DNA of 37,221 nt from Acidobacteriota bacterium (GCA_022571885.1 JACZWZ010000009.1:1-37221), one strand, 5' to 3'; shown: positions 1 to 7,727, numbered from the stretch's first letter. Notes: generated by a model not told the origin, from the sequence alone. A program made the numbers and translations.

Positions 1-71
1 CAAAGCGCGCCCCGCGATCGCCTCGTCGAACGGTTCGAGGCCGAACAGGACTCGAACCGTGAGAAGCGTTG

Positions 72-145
72 TGGAGATGAGGGGATTTGAACCCCTGACC
101 CCCTGGTTGCAAACCAGGTGCTCTGCCTAGCTGAGCTACATCCCC
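72..145 (-). tRNA. tRNA-Ala (anticodon TGC)
   Basis: Read on the minus strand, a seven-base acceptor stem (GGGGATG with CATCTCC, one G-U pair) closes a complete cloverleaf. The D arm is AGCTCAG, the anticodon arm is CCTGG-TTTGCAA-CCAGG with TGC at the centre, and the T arm contains GGTTCAAATCC. The discriminator base is A at 72 and no CCA is encoded. It is divergent from tRNA-Ile 78 bases away. In mycobacteria the same two tRNAs lie near gyrA, which fits the origin-region synteny of this window. Confidence 0.95.
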
Positions 146-223
146 GGGATGCGCAATCTTAAGGGACTCGCCATGGCCACCCGACAATCAGCGTTCGCCG
201 GCTTGATAAACTCGCGTCCCCTC

Positions 224-298
224 GGGCCCATAGCTCAGCTCGGTTAGAGCGCATCCCTGATAAGGATGAGGTCCCTGGTTCAAATCCAGGTGGGCCCA
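224..298 (+). tRNA. tRNA-Ile (anticodon GAT)
   Basis: The acceptor stem GGGCCCA pairs with TGGGCCC, and the anticodon arm is CATCC-CTGATAA-GGATG, giving anticodon GAT. The T arm is CCTGG-TTCAAAT-CCAGG and the discriminator is A at 298; CCA is not encoded. The last six bases (GGCCCA) also begin a 113-bp tandem repeat that runs on downstream of the tRNA. Confidence 0.95.
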
Positions 299-525
299 CT
301 GTGCCGATGGTTCTTCGGCTGACGCCTCATCACGGTGTCGGCCGGGTCCCTACCCAGCCGACCGTGGGCCTCTCGCGCCGAGACGGTTCAAGTTTTGTCC
401 AGCTAGGCCCACTGTGCCGATGGTTCTTCGGCTGACGCCTCATCACGGTGTCGCCCGGGTCCCTACCCAGCCGACCGTGGGCCTCTCGCGCCGAGACGGT
501 TCAAGTTTTGTCCAGCTAGGCCCAC
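293..525 (+). repeat. 113-bp tandem duplication abutting the tRNA-Ile 3' end
   Basis: The octamer GGCCCACT occurs at 293-300 and 406-413, and GGCCCAC again at 519-525, always 113 bases apart. The two full units (293-405 and 406-518) differ at one visible position, GTCGGCC against GTCGCCC. Each unit can form a hairpin around GGGTCCCTACCC and another around GCCGA...TCGGC, and carries a GGTTCAAG segment like a T-loop near its end. The first unit starts inside the tRNA acceptor stem, so the duplication probably arose by slippage or recombination at the tRNA 3' end. No integrase gene is visible. Confidence 0.9.
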
Positions 526-814
526 CGGAGTCATACGAGTCCCTCTCCCGTTGCCGCCCCACCCAGCGCCGACGCTCGACATCGCCTCCTACCCGCACCC
601 CTCACCCCGCTGCCGGTGCCGCAGCCCGGGAACGGGTCAAACATGGGAATGAACCGCAGAAGGCTCGAATTCAGGCGAGTCCACGACCAAAAACCCTTAT
701 GCCGTAGGAGGTTTTTCCGTGTCTGAGATCCAGCCACGGGGGTTGGATGGCTGAATTGGGCGGTGTCGGCGGCCGCAAGGTATGGTTGCCGACTCTGGGT
801 GCAAGGAGGTTGCG
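526..814 (+). other. Intergenic region with an 11-codon ORF
   Basis: No recognisable gene lies between the tandem repeat and the lipoprotein. One item stands out: AGGAGG at 706-711 is followed seven bases later by GTG at 719, which opens an 11-codon ORF ending in TGA at 752-754 (peptide MSEIQPRGLDG). It could be a leader peptide for the lipoprotein that starts 60 bases further on, a remnant of a lost gene, or chance. No clear promoter is visible. Confidence 0.3.
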
Positions 815-1483
815 ATGCGTTCACGGTTCGTCCTGCAGGTTCTGCTGGCAGGCGCCCTGGTGGCGTCTGCTTGTTCGGACGACACCACTTCGACCACGAC
901 GGTGACAGCAGCGCCGGCCGCCACCAACGCTCCCGTGACTACCCAAGCTCCCGCAGCGACGACGGCCACGACTCAGGCGACAGCGACGACGGCTACCAGC
1001 ACGGGTGGGCTCCAGATTGTTCAAGTCGGATTCGACACCTCGTTCCAGGATGGCTGGGTCCTTCTGCAAAACACCGGCAATGCCCCGGTTTCGCTCAACG
1101 GCCATTTCTTGTGCCAACGACCTTCGTATTTCGCGCTTCCTGATGTCACGATCCCCGCCGGCGACATTTTTTGGGTCGGCGTTGGGGGTCCGGTAGACGC
1201 CGAGCCGACCGTTGGCGCCAATGGCGGCATGGGATCGTTCGACCCCGGCGGCGGCGAGGTGGGCCTGTATTCGTCGGGGTCTTTCGGCGACGCGAATGCA
1301 ATCCTGTCGTATGTCGAGTGGGGCTCTACCGGACATGGCCGGTCACCGGTGGCAGTCGATGCCGGCATCTGGGGCGCCGGGGATTTCGTGGCTGTACTCG
1401 ACCCCCTAGTAGGAGCGATCACCGTGTTCGACGCGGCCGGCCCTCCTGGAGCCTCCAACTGGGAGGAACTCGCAGCGCCGTAG
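815..1483 (+). CDS. Lipoprotein with lamin-tail-like domain
   Basis: This 222-residue protein is probably exported and lipidated. Residues 1-20 form a signal peptide ending in a lipobox, VASAC, with Cys20 as the lipidation site. Residues about 22-60 are a Thr/Ala-rich linker, common in actinobacterial cell-surface lipoproteins. The rest resembles a lamin-tail (LTD) beta-sandwich: GWVLLQNTGNAPVSLNGHFL followed by an IPAGDIFWVGVG stretch. ATG at 815 is chosen over an upstream in-frame ATG at 782 because AGGAGG lies seven bases before it and because it places the signal peptide at the N terminus. The LTD assignment rests on pattern only. LTD domains often accompany secreted nucleases or surface proteins, so a surface-binding role is inference. 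Confidence 0.8.
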   Translation: MRSRFVLQVLLAGALVASACSDDTTSTTTVTAAPAATNAPVTTQAPAATTATTQATATTATSTGGLQIVQVGFDTSFQDGWVLLQNTGNAPVSLNGHFLCQRPSYFALPDVTIPAGDIFWVGVGGPVDAEPTVGANGGMGSFDPGGGEVGLYSSGSFGDANAILSYVEWGSTGHGRSPVAVDAGIWGAGDFVAVLDPLVGAITVFDAAGPPGASNWEELAAP

Positions 1484-1544
1484 ACCCCAATCGCGTCCAG
1501 GGTGCGATCAGCACACAGTGACAACGGAGTTCTAGCCTGCTGTT

Positions 1545-2204
1545 GTGTCGCGCAATTCGATCATCGACGATGCGGTCGTCGGCTACGCCCTGGCCCACTC
1601 GAGCGGACCCGACCAGCTGCAACAAGCCTTGATCGACGCCACGTCCGCAGCCACGGGCAGCGCCGCCGGGATGCAGATCAGCCCGCTGCAAGGTGCGTTC
1701 ATGTCGATCCTCACTTCGATACTCCGACCAACATTTGCGGTCGAGGTCGGTACCTTTACCGGCTACTCAGCGCTGGCAATCGCCAGGGCCCTACCGGCTG
1801 GCGGACGGCTCCTGTGCTGCGACATCAGCGAGGAATGGACTGCGATCGGGCTTCAGTACTGGGAGAAGGCTGGCATAGCCGACCGGATCGAGCTCCGCAT
1901 CGGCCCAGCGATCGACACGCTCAGGTCGCTCCCCTCGACGCCTACGATCGACCTTGCATTTATCGACGCCGACAAGCCGAGCTACCACCAGTACTACGAG
2001 GAGCTTCTGCCCCGCTTGTCACCGACCGGGGTGATCCTCGTCGACAACACGCTGTGGAGTGGCGCTGTGCTCGACGACACTGCGACCGAAGAAAACACCG
2101 TCGCCCTACGCGACTTCAACGACCACGTGTTCGCCGATCCTCGTTCTGAGGTGGCCCTGCTCCCGCTCGGTGACGGCGTCTCGATGATCCGCCGCCTCGG
2201 CTGA
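1545..2204 (+). CDS. SAM-dependent O-methyltransferase (class I, caffeoyl-CoA OMT-like)
   Basis: A 219-residue cytosolic enzyme of the O-methyltransferase family 3 (YrrM/catechol OMT-like), expected to move a methyl group from S-adenosylmethionine to a hydroxyl in a metal-dependent way. Motif I is VEVGTFTGYSAL at about residues 66-77. The metal-binding region AFIDADKPSYHQYYE and the segment GVILVDNTLWSGAV match the family, as does the length. The start is GTG; GGAG lies about 15 bases upstream, so translation may be modest. It stands alone, with unlinked neighbours, and the substrate cannot be read from the sequence. Confidence 0.9.
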   Translation: MSRNSIIDDAVVGYALAHSSGPDQLQQALIDATSAATGSAAGMQISPLQGAFMSILTSILRPTFAVEVGTFTGYSALAIARALPAGGRLLCCDISEEWTAIGLQYWEKAGIADRIELRIGPAIDTLRSLPSTPTIDLAFIDADKPSYHQYYEELLPRLSPTGVILVDNTLWSGAVLDDTATEENTVALRDFNDHVFADPRSEVALLPLGDGVSMIRRLG

Positions 2205-2572
2205 AGCAACAAGGGACCGGGCGACGAACAGAGATGGCCGCGACCGGGCAGCGTGCCCCCACGACCGAAATCTCGCTCTGCGCAGGTGGTGCGTCGGGCC
2301 CGTTGATCCGAACGCAGCCGCGTCTCTGAATCCGGCCAGCAATCCGGCCCCCCATCGAGACGTCGGGTGAGCCGCCAGCAACCTCGGGATGCGTCTCAGC
2401 TGAGAAACCGCAAGGATCAAGGCCCGAGACTCCCACCGCCCTACCGCACCTTCAGTGCAGGGCCTCCCTTCAAGGGTGTGTCGGTGTGACCTGCCGGCAC
2501 GCCCGGAAGAGCAAAGCCTGTTCCCACACCTTCCCGGGAATGGTTCGACGAATGTGCGCGATGATCGCTGGT
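2205..2572. other. Intergenic region, no gene recognised
   Basis: This 368-base gap separates the convergent methyltransferase and small lipoprotein genes. Open frames in it are short and of low quality. I looked for tRNA, riboswitch and terminator patterns and found no convincing one. Confidence 0.4.
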
Positions 2573-3007
2573 TCATGCACGGATGCTTGGTTCCGAGCAG
2601 TTGGCGTCTCTCCACTCCTCCAACACGTCGAACGCATCGGCTGCCTCGTCGGTAACAAGAGCCCCCAGGGCTCCCTCTTCGACCTGATCTAGATCGAACT
2701 CAGCCGCCTCGGCGAGGCCGAGGTACGATCGGAAGGCGTCAGCCGCCACCTCAGCAGCGCCCCGGATCTCGCCGGGAACCACCTTTAACGCCTCGTGCAG
2801 GAATTCCCTCCCCCGACGAACAACCTCACGGGCTTCATCTGAGGGAACCTCGAAAGGGTCTTCGAGATCTCCGATCTTGAAATCGAGCTCACAGAACCGC
2901 TCCGGGTCGGCTGCGAAGTCCTCACCGCACGCCACAACTACCAGCAGCAAGGCCATCCCGAGTACGGATCGTTTCACTGAAGTCTTCGCTTTCCGCTCGT
3001 ATGCCAC
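2573..3007 (-). CDS. Small predicted lipoprotein, unknown function
   Basis: A 144-residue protein with a hydrophobic segment, GMALLLVVVAC, that ends in a lipobox with Cys at about residue 27. The mature part is acidic and largely helical, with three Cys in all (the lipobox Cys, one in RFCELDF, one near the C terminus in DANCSEP) that may form a disulphide outside the cell. I recognise no family. The start is GTG at 3007; an internal GTG at 2977 would give a more typical signal peptide, so the N terminus is uncertain. It lies 35 bases downstream of the DUF3179 gene on the same strand, so the two may be co-transcribed. Confidence 0.65.
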   Translation of the reverse strand: MAYERKAKTSVKRSVLGMALLLVVVACGEDFAADPERFCELDFKIGDLEDPFEVPSDEAREVVRRGREFLHEALKVVPGEIRGAAEVAADAFRSYLGLAEAAEFDLDQVEEGALGALVTDEAADAFDVLEEWRDANCSEPSIRA

Positions 3008-3042
3008 GCGACCTTACGTGTCTCCGGATCGTCGCGGCCGAG

Positions 3043-4200
3043 CTACCCCTGGTAGAGCTCCACCTCGGGGAACGCCGCCACGAATGCAAACCAAAAGGTG
3101 GTTCGGCTGGGAACGGGTACCAATACCGAGCCCTCCTGCGTCCCCGAAACGGCCATGCCGCCCGTGGTCCATACAGATCCGGTCGCGGTATCAATGAGAT
3201 CCCCATCCCGCACTTCGAATACCGATGTCTGGTCGTTGACGGTCGCCTGGAAGACCGCGGCGCCGCCGTCGGTCGGGAAAACCACTATCGGGCTTCCGGC
3301 CACATCGTCGTTGATCGGATCGACCAGACCATCCACCGGGTATGCCCGAACGACCCCATCGAGTACGACGCCGACCACCAGCGCTGCCGGTTGGAGCCGT
3401 TCATCCTGAGAGGCCTTGCTCACCGGGAATACGAACTGGCCCGAATCGAGATAGTCGGCATAGCTACCGAAGGAATCTCTCTCGTAGGGCCGTGAAAATC
3501 CGGTGTCACGGGTGAGGATCAGGGTGTCGGGATGCTGCGCCTTCCAGTCTGCCCAGGTGGCGACGACCGAGGGCAACGGATCGAGTGCAGCGCCGGTCAG
3601 TGTGCCGACGATCGCCGAGCCGGCGACCTGCCACCAGTACGAGCCGGTGTTGCGATCCACCATCACCAGATCCGACTCGTACAGAGCGCTGGAGTTTCCG
3701 AAGCTCAAGGTCTCACCATCGACCCGCCGGTCGTACACGATGGCGCTGCGACATAGCGGGCAGTAGCTGATGAGAACCGGAATCCCATCGAGTTCGTCAT
3801 TGACTATTTCGTGGAAGTTGAGAATCTTGAACGGGTAGCCGTAGGCCTGGCCGCCGGCGACGTACCCGAGCACCAGATCGGTTGGTTCGAGCCAGTCGCC
3901 TTCGGTGGCATCGCCGTACACCGGACGGTCGATCGGAGGGATTGCGTCCAACAGCCCCGCCCTCAACTCCGAAGTCGAATCGGAGAGCCTCACCGAGCCG
4001 CCGTCGAAGGTGTCGAAGTAGACCTCTTCGAGGGGAACGTCGTGGATGCTCAAATCGAGGTCCGGAGTTGTCGACTCACTGCCGTTGGCGGACGACGACA
4101 CTGCCGGCTCCGTCGCTTGGTCGCCGTCAGAGCCGCTGGCGCAGGCAGCGGCAACCAGGCTCATTGAGACAAGGACTGCCGCGGTTCTCCGATGACTCAT
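3043..4200 (-). CDS. DUF3179 domain-containing lipoprotein
   Basis: A 385-residue exported lipoprotein. The signal peptide ends in LVAAAC with Cys20, then comes a Ser/Thr-rich linker to about residue 48. The remainder carries the hallmarks of DUF3179: the NDELDGIPVLISYCPLCRSAIVYDRR region with C147 and C150, then a conserved block around LVMVDRNTGSYWWQ. The CPLC pair could bind a metal or be redox active, but the biochemical role of the family is not established to my knowledge. ATG at 4200 gives a good signal peptide although no strong Shine-Dalgarno is visible. It sits 58 bases downstream of the SRPBCC gene, same strand, and is followed by the small lipoprotein. Confidence 0.88.
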   Translation of the reverse strand: MSHRRTAAVLVSMSLVAAACASGSDGDQATEPAVSSSANGSESTTPDLDLSIHDVPLEEVYFDTFDGGSVRLSDSTSELRAGLLDAIPPIDRPVYGDATEGDWLEPTDLVLGYVAGGQAYGYPFKILNFHEIVNDELDGIPVLISYCPLCRSAIVYDRRVDGETLSFGNSSALYESDLVMVDRNTGSYWWQVAGSAIVGTLTGAALDPLPSVVATWADWKAQHPDTLILTRDTGFSRPYERDSFGSYADYLDSGQFVFPVSKASQDERLQPAALVVGVVLDGVVRAYPVDGLVDPINDDVAGSPIVVFPTDGGAAVFQATVNDQTSVFEVRDGDLIDTATGSVWTTGGMAVSGTQEGSVLVPVPSRTTFWFAFVAAFPEVELYQG

Positions 4201-4258
4201 TGTCGGAAGAACCGCGACGGCCGCCCTTATGATTCCCGGTGAACTCCTGAATCGATGA

Positions 4259-4759
4259 TCAGATGACGGTGACCGCGCTGCGGTCGACCTTCTGGCGACC
4301 CGCGACTGGATCGCCCGACTCGACGTGATGCTTCAGTCCGGCGAGTACCCCGGTGATTGCCTTCTGGTTCTGGCCTTTGAGTGCTCGACCGAGGAAACCG
4401 GAGAAGATACCGCCCTTGGCCTTCCATTCGAGAGACATGGTTACGACCGACCGATTGTCGCCCAGCGGTTCGACGGCGAGCGTACCGAGCGCTTTGGCGA
4501 ATGGATTGCGGGTGCCGTCGTATATCTCGATGGTGTACGAACTGCCCTCGTTCCATTCGACGATCCGCTCCTCGATAGTGGCTCCTCCGACGGCGAGGTC
4601 ACAGTGCCTGGCTGCACCGACCCCATTCGCCTCGTCGGTGGTCGAATAGGACTCGGTCACGGTGGGATTGAAAACGGAGACCTTTCCGAAGTCCGCCAGA
4701 ACACCCCACACCGTTTCTGCCGAAGCTTCGATCTCCACCTTGGCTGCCTGCTTCTTCAC
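4259..4759 (-). CDS. SRPBCC family protein (polyketide cyclase/dehydrase-like)
   Basis: A 166-residue single-domain START-like fold protein. The opening strand VEIEASAETVWGVLADFGKVSVFNPTV is typical of the SRPBCC/Polyketide_cyc2 family, followed by alternating strands and the long C-terminal helix around KAITGVLAGLKHHVE. Such proteins bind hydrophobic ligands in a deep cavity; no ligand can be named. I chose GTG at 4759 because AAGGAG lies six bases upstream; an ATG at 4801 would add 14 residues without a good ribosome site. An 8-bp inverted repeat lies about 27 bases upstream of the chosen start, possibly an operator. Confidence 0.82.
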   Translation of the reverse strand: MKKQAAKVEIEASAETVWGVLADFGKVSVFNPTVTESYSTTDEANGVGAARHCDLAVGGATIEERIVEWNEGSSYTIEIYDGTRNPFAKALGTLAVEPLGDNRSVVTMSLEWKAKGGIFSGFLGRALKGQNQKAITGVLAGLKHHVESGDPVAGRQKVDRSAVTVI

Positions 4760-4785
4760 AGCTTGCTCCTTAGTAGCGTCCACAC

Positions 4786-4809
4786 GTTGTGGACCGGTCA
4801 TTCCACAAC
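4786..4809 (-). promoter_or_regulatory. Inverted repeat upstream of the SRPBCC gene
   Basis: GTTGTGGA (4786-4793) and TCCACAAC (4802-4809) form a perfect 8-bp inverted repeat with an 8-base spacer. The spacing suits a dimeric regulator. No regulator gene is adjacent, so the role is inferred from position only. Confidence 0.35.
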
Positions 4810-4811
4810 TT

Positions 4812-4867
4812 CGGTGTCGGGTCGGACATTCCCGCCATGCCTGAAGACGATCCGACCCGCGACACCG
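4812..4867. repeat. Imperfect 15-bp inverted repeat (hairpin)
   Basis: The arm at 4812-4826 pairs with 4851-4867, with two unpaired bases (CG at 4858-4859) and a 24-base loop. It lies between the stop of the YgjV-like gene (4916) and the SRPBCC start, so it could end transcription of the former; there is no U-run. A 22-codon plus-strand ORF (4837-4905) starts in the loop but has no ribosome site. Confidence 0.45.
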
Positions 4868-4915
4868 GCCCGTCGCGCTCCTCGGCAGAAGCCCGGAGGC
4901 GTTGACGCTTCTCCT

Positions 4916-5548
4916 TCAGCCGCCCAGCGCTCGTTCCAGCACCCGGCGGCCGTAGCGCTCGGTCGGTCGGAAACCCATCCTCCCCAGGTACGCCGTGTGC
5001 TCCTCACTCCATGGTTCGGACCAGGCGCATATCGGACGACCGAAGATCTCGGAGTCATCCGAGTAGACGAACGGTCCCAGTTTGAAGTCCCGGTATTGCG
5101 GAGTGGCATAGTCGAGTTGGATCTCGAGCGAATCGTCGTCGCGGTGCACGGCAATCAGGAGCCCGGCCGGAATCATGTCGCGCAGCACGAACACCGGCAT
5201 CGTGTCGCCAGTCGGTGCGTATTCGAATCCTGGCTGGAATCGCTGGATCTGCTCGGCGTGGAACTCGAGGAACCGCTTCAGATAGAGCGAATCCGGCTTG
5301 ACCCGGAGGATCGAGAACACCTCGTTGCGCCCGAGCAGCTTGCGTAGGAAGTAGGCGTGGATGGCCATGATCACCACGTTGGTGATGGCGATCGGCACCG
5401 ATCCGATGAGCATCCCGTACGCAAAGAACCCGATCGACCCGGCAAGCCCGATCAGCCGAAGTCGAAGCACCGACTTCATCGACAGGGAAAACACCACGAT
5501 CGCCGAAGCGATGTAGCCGACGATCTCGTGCCAAAGCGGTCCGTCCAT
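4916..5548 (-). CDS. YgjV-like membrane protein with GNAT-like C-terminal domain
   Basis: A 210-residue protein in two parts. Residues 1-70 hold about three membrane segments (EIVGYIASAIVVFSLS, LRLIGLAGSIGFFAYGMLIG, PIAITNVVIMAIHAYFL) like the YgjV family. Residues 75-210 are soluble, and the pattern LEIQLDYATPQYRDFKLGPF...EEHTAYLGRMGFRP resembles the acetyl-CoA-binding half of GNAT acetyltransferases. The start is ATG at 5548; an upstream extension to 5695 is rejected because it would precede the membrane segments with 49 low-complexity residues. No clear ribosome site is present. The GNAT assignment is by pattern only. Confidence 0.75.
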   Translation of the reverse strand: MDGPLWHEIVGYIASAIVVFSLSMKSVLRLRLIGLAGSIGFFAYGMLIGSVPIAITNVVIMAIHAYFLRKLLGRNEVFSILRVKPDSLYLKRFLEFHAEQIQRFQPGFEYAPTGDTMPVFVLRDMIPAGLLIAVHRDDDSLEIQLDYATPQYRDFKLGPFVYSDDSEIFGRPICAWSEPWSEEHTAYLGRMGFRPTERYGRRVLERALGG

Positions 5549-5892
5549 GGGTGAGAGGCTACAAACCCTCGAAGGGGCCGTTGCTGAAAGTGTCCCGACT
5601 GTGTGCCCCAGACGCGCTGAAGATCTACCTCTGCCACCACAATTCGTCTTCCGTATCGCGCCGACGAGCCGTGGCACTCCACGAGTTTGCATCATCAGAC
5701 GGTCCCGCTGCCAGATCGTCGATCAGGCTGCCCCCAGGACCCCCAGTGCACCGGTGCAACCGGTCCACCAAGATTCGAAAGACGGCGGCTCCGGACGAAT
5801 TTCGACCATGCCTCCCTCGGTGAATTCGAAAACCACGGCGAACGTATCGAGAGCACCCTCGACAACCCCAGGGCCAAACGGGCGTCGGGCCG
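5549..5892. other. Intergenic region, possible coding remnant
   Basis: No intact gene is seen in these 344 bases. On the minus strand a frame ending at 5723 contains a protein-like stretch (FAVVFEFTEGGMVEIRPEPP, then SFESWWTG). A second minus frame ending at 5625 reads SLIDDLAAGPSDDANSWS and on to ELWWQR. The two could be parts of one small gene broken by a frameshift. Neither has a clear start or a recognised family. Confidence 0.25.
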
Positions 5893-7203
5893 CTAGACCC
5901 CGACCAGATCCAGGTCCGGAACCTCGACCTCGATGTCGCGGATCCGCCGGTTTTTCCAGGAGACGAACACGGTGAGCAACACCAATATCCCGGCGAGCAC
6001 AAACAACACCCCGATCCCTCGCCCGGGACCGGAGCCAAAGATGGTGCTTGCCATCCCCCCGGCCTCGGCCATCGCCGGTTCGAACACGTTGTCCGCCAGA
6101 GTACCGGCGAGCAGGAACGCTATCGGCGCCGCCGAGATGGCCGATACCTGCCGAATCGCAAACACCCGGCCCTGCAGGTTGGGAGGCACCTTCGACTGCC
6201 AGATCGACTGGCTGGAGGCACCCGCCACCGGATGGGTGAAATTGATCAACAGGATACCGGCGATCACCAGCCCGACGCCGGGTCGCAGACCGATCAGGAT
6301 CAAACCGATGCCCATCGCCAGGATCGGAAGATAGACACCGGCTATGCGGTCCTTGGGGCCGCCCCACACGCTCACCCCAAGACTGCCGACGACGATGCCG
6401 GCGGACGCTATCGAGACGATGAATCCCGCCCCCTGCTCCGTCGTCAGATTCAGCAGTAACGGGATCAGGAGCACGCCCTGGAAGGCGAACGCAAAGTTCA
6501 CTACGACGAACGACATCATCAGGATGAAGAGCGCCCGACGCTCCAGCACGAAGTCGAGCCCCTCCTTGGCCTCCAGCAAGAGACCGCGCACTCCCCTGCC
6601 TTTTCGCTCGCTGGGCTCGGCAGCCGGGAAACGAACCAGCAGCAGAGTCCCGACCGCAATCAGGAAGCTCACGAAGTCGAAGATGAACAGCGGTGTCAGC
6701 CCGACCCACACCACCACCCCCGCCGCCACCGTAGGGGCGGCCACCCGACCGATGCTCCCGGCCAATTGCAACAGACCCGATGCCCGGGCGTAGTGCTCTT
6801 TGCCGACCAACAGGGTTGTGGCGGCGCCATATGCAGGAAACTGGAACGCGGCAAAGGTGCCACTGAATGCCAGAGCCAAGTACAGATGCCAGGTCTCGAG
6901 GTTCCCGGTGGCGAGGAGCAACACGATCGCCAGCGTTCCGACGGCGGCGCCGGTGTCGGCCAGGATCATGGCCCAACGGCGATCCCACCGATCGATCAAC
7001 GCCCCGGCAAACGGGGAAACGAGCAGCATCGGGAGACGTGCCGAGAGAACGATGAGGGCGAGCCGAGTTGCCGAACCCGTCTCCTGATATACCCAGATAC
7101 CCAGTCCGAAACTGGTCATCGCCGAGCCGAGATTGGAGACCAGCTGGCCGATCCACACAATCCCAAAGATGCGGCCACCCGGCGTGTTGAGAAAATCCTT
7201 CAT
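5893..7203 (-). CDS. MFS transporter (EntS/MFS_3-like exporter)
   Basis: A 436-residue integral membrane protein with about twelve hydrophobic segments, of the MFS_3 type that includes the enterobactin exporter EntS and macrolide efflux proteins. The loop SPFAGALIDRWDRRWAMI after the second or third helix is the family's motif A (G-x-x-x-D-R-x-x-R-R). A cytoplasmic loop around residues 195-215 divides two six-helix halves. ATG at 7203 is directly preceded by two copies of a 12-bp direct repeat shared with the divergent marR gene, so MarR control of this exporter is likely. The substrate is unknown. Confidence 0.9.
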   Translation of the reverse strand: MKDFLNTPGGRIFGIVWIGQLVSNLGSAMTSFGLGIWVYQETGSATRLALIVLSARLPMLLVSPFAGALIDRWDRRWAMILADTGAAVGTLAIVLLLATGNLETWHLYLALAFSGTFAAFQFPAYGAATTLLVGKEHYARASGLLQLAGSIGRVAAPTVAAGVVVWVGLTPLFIFDFVSFLIAVGTLLLVRFPAAEPSERKGRGVRGLLLEAKEGLDFVLERRALFILMMSFVVVNFAFAFQGVLLIPLLLNLTTEQGAGFIVSIASAGIVVGSLGVSVWGGPKDRIAGVYLPILAMGIGLILIGLRPGVGLVIAGILLINFTHPVAGASSQSIWQSKVPPNLQGRVFAIRQVSAISAAPIAFLLAGTLADNVFEPAMAEAGGMASTIFGSGPGRGIGVLFVLAGILVLLTVFVSWKNRRIRDIEVEVPDLDLVGV

Positions 7204-7206
7204 GAG

Positions 7207-7231
7207 TTACTTTGCTAGATTACTTTGCTAG
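7207..7231. promoter_or_regulatory. Two 12-bp direct repeats, likely MarR operator
   Basis: TTACTTTGCTAG occurs at 7207-7218 and 7220-7231, a 13-bp period. Reading leftward, a TATAGT -10-like hexamer lies at 7235-7240, so a protein on the repeats would cover the start of the MFS transcript. The site lies between the divergent MFS and marR genes. Operator function is inferred. Confidence 0.6.
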
Positions 7232-7274
7232 CAGACTATACACCAGAGAATCAACTTTGTGCCACAATGGTGCG

Positions 7275-7727
7275 ATGGGACACGACGAACAACCTCTCTG
7301 GCGCCGGGCGGCCACTCACACCCTGCACACCTCGATTCTGCTCAAGGCCAAGCTGGAGGATCGTCTCCAGGGTGCCGAAGGCTTGCTGTTGGCCGATCAC
7401 GAGGCGTTGCTGAACCTCGAGCACTTCGGCGAATCCCTACGCATGTCCGACATCGCCCATCGGTTGGTCCTCAGCCGCGGCGGAACCACCAAGGTCATCG
7501 ATCGGCTCGAAGAGATGGGCTACGTCTCCAGGTCTTCCGATCCCGCCGACCGGCGCGCCACCATGGTCGGTCTGACCGCAGCCGGCCGCGAGGCGATCGG
7601 GCGAGCCAAACTGGTGATCGACGCCGGACTGGAAGAGATCTGGTCGACACATCTGACCGACGACCAAAGCATCGTCCTGATAGAGGTGATGGATCGGGTG
7701 CTCGAAGCAAATCGCGACTGGCATTGA
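7275..7727 (+). CDS. MarR family transcriptional regulator
   Basis: A 150-residue winged-helix regulator. The recognition region MSDIAHRLVLSRGGTTKVIDRLEEMGYVSRSSDPADRRATMVGLTAAG is textbook MarR: the second and third helices, then the beta-wing with the DxRR motif. Helices at both ends would form the dimer interface. ATG at 7275 is chosen; an upstream in-frame ATG at 7212 would run the protein through the operator repeats. It is divergent from the MFS exporter and probably represses it until a ligand binds. Confidence 0.92.
   Translation: MGHDEQPLWRRAATHTLHTSILLKAKLEDRLQGAEGLLLADHEALLNLEHFGESLRMSDIAHRLVLSRGGTTKVIDRLEEMGYVSRSSDPADRRATMVGLTAAGREAIGRAKLVIDAGLEEIWSTHLTDDQSIVLIEVMDRVLEANRDWH

Noticed and set aside
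1-71. Partial gene at the left edge
   Set aside because: The 71 bases before tRNA-Ala give no frame with recognisable sequence; too short to call.
2205-2572. Possible riboswitch (S-adenosylmethionine or cyclic di-AMP type)
   Set aside because: Phrases such as GCCAGCAACC looked suggestive, but neither conserved core can be completed on either strand and neighbouring genes give no support.
4325-5347. A 340-codon plus-strand frame across the SRPBCC and YgjV-like genes
   Set aside because: It crosses two real genes in antisense and has no recognisable motif.
5723-7156. A 477-codon open frame on the minus strand overlapping the MFS gene
   Set aside because: It is the shifted frame of the MFS exporter. 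Its composition is Arg/Gly/Pro-rich with no domain or membrane pattern, while the overlapped frame is a clear transporter.
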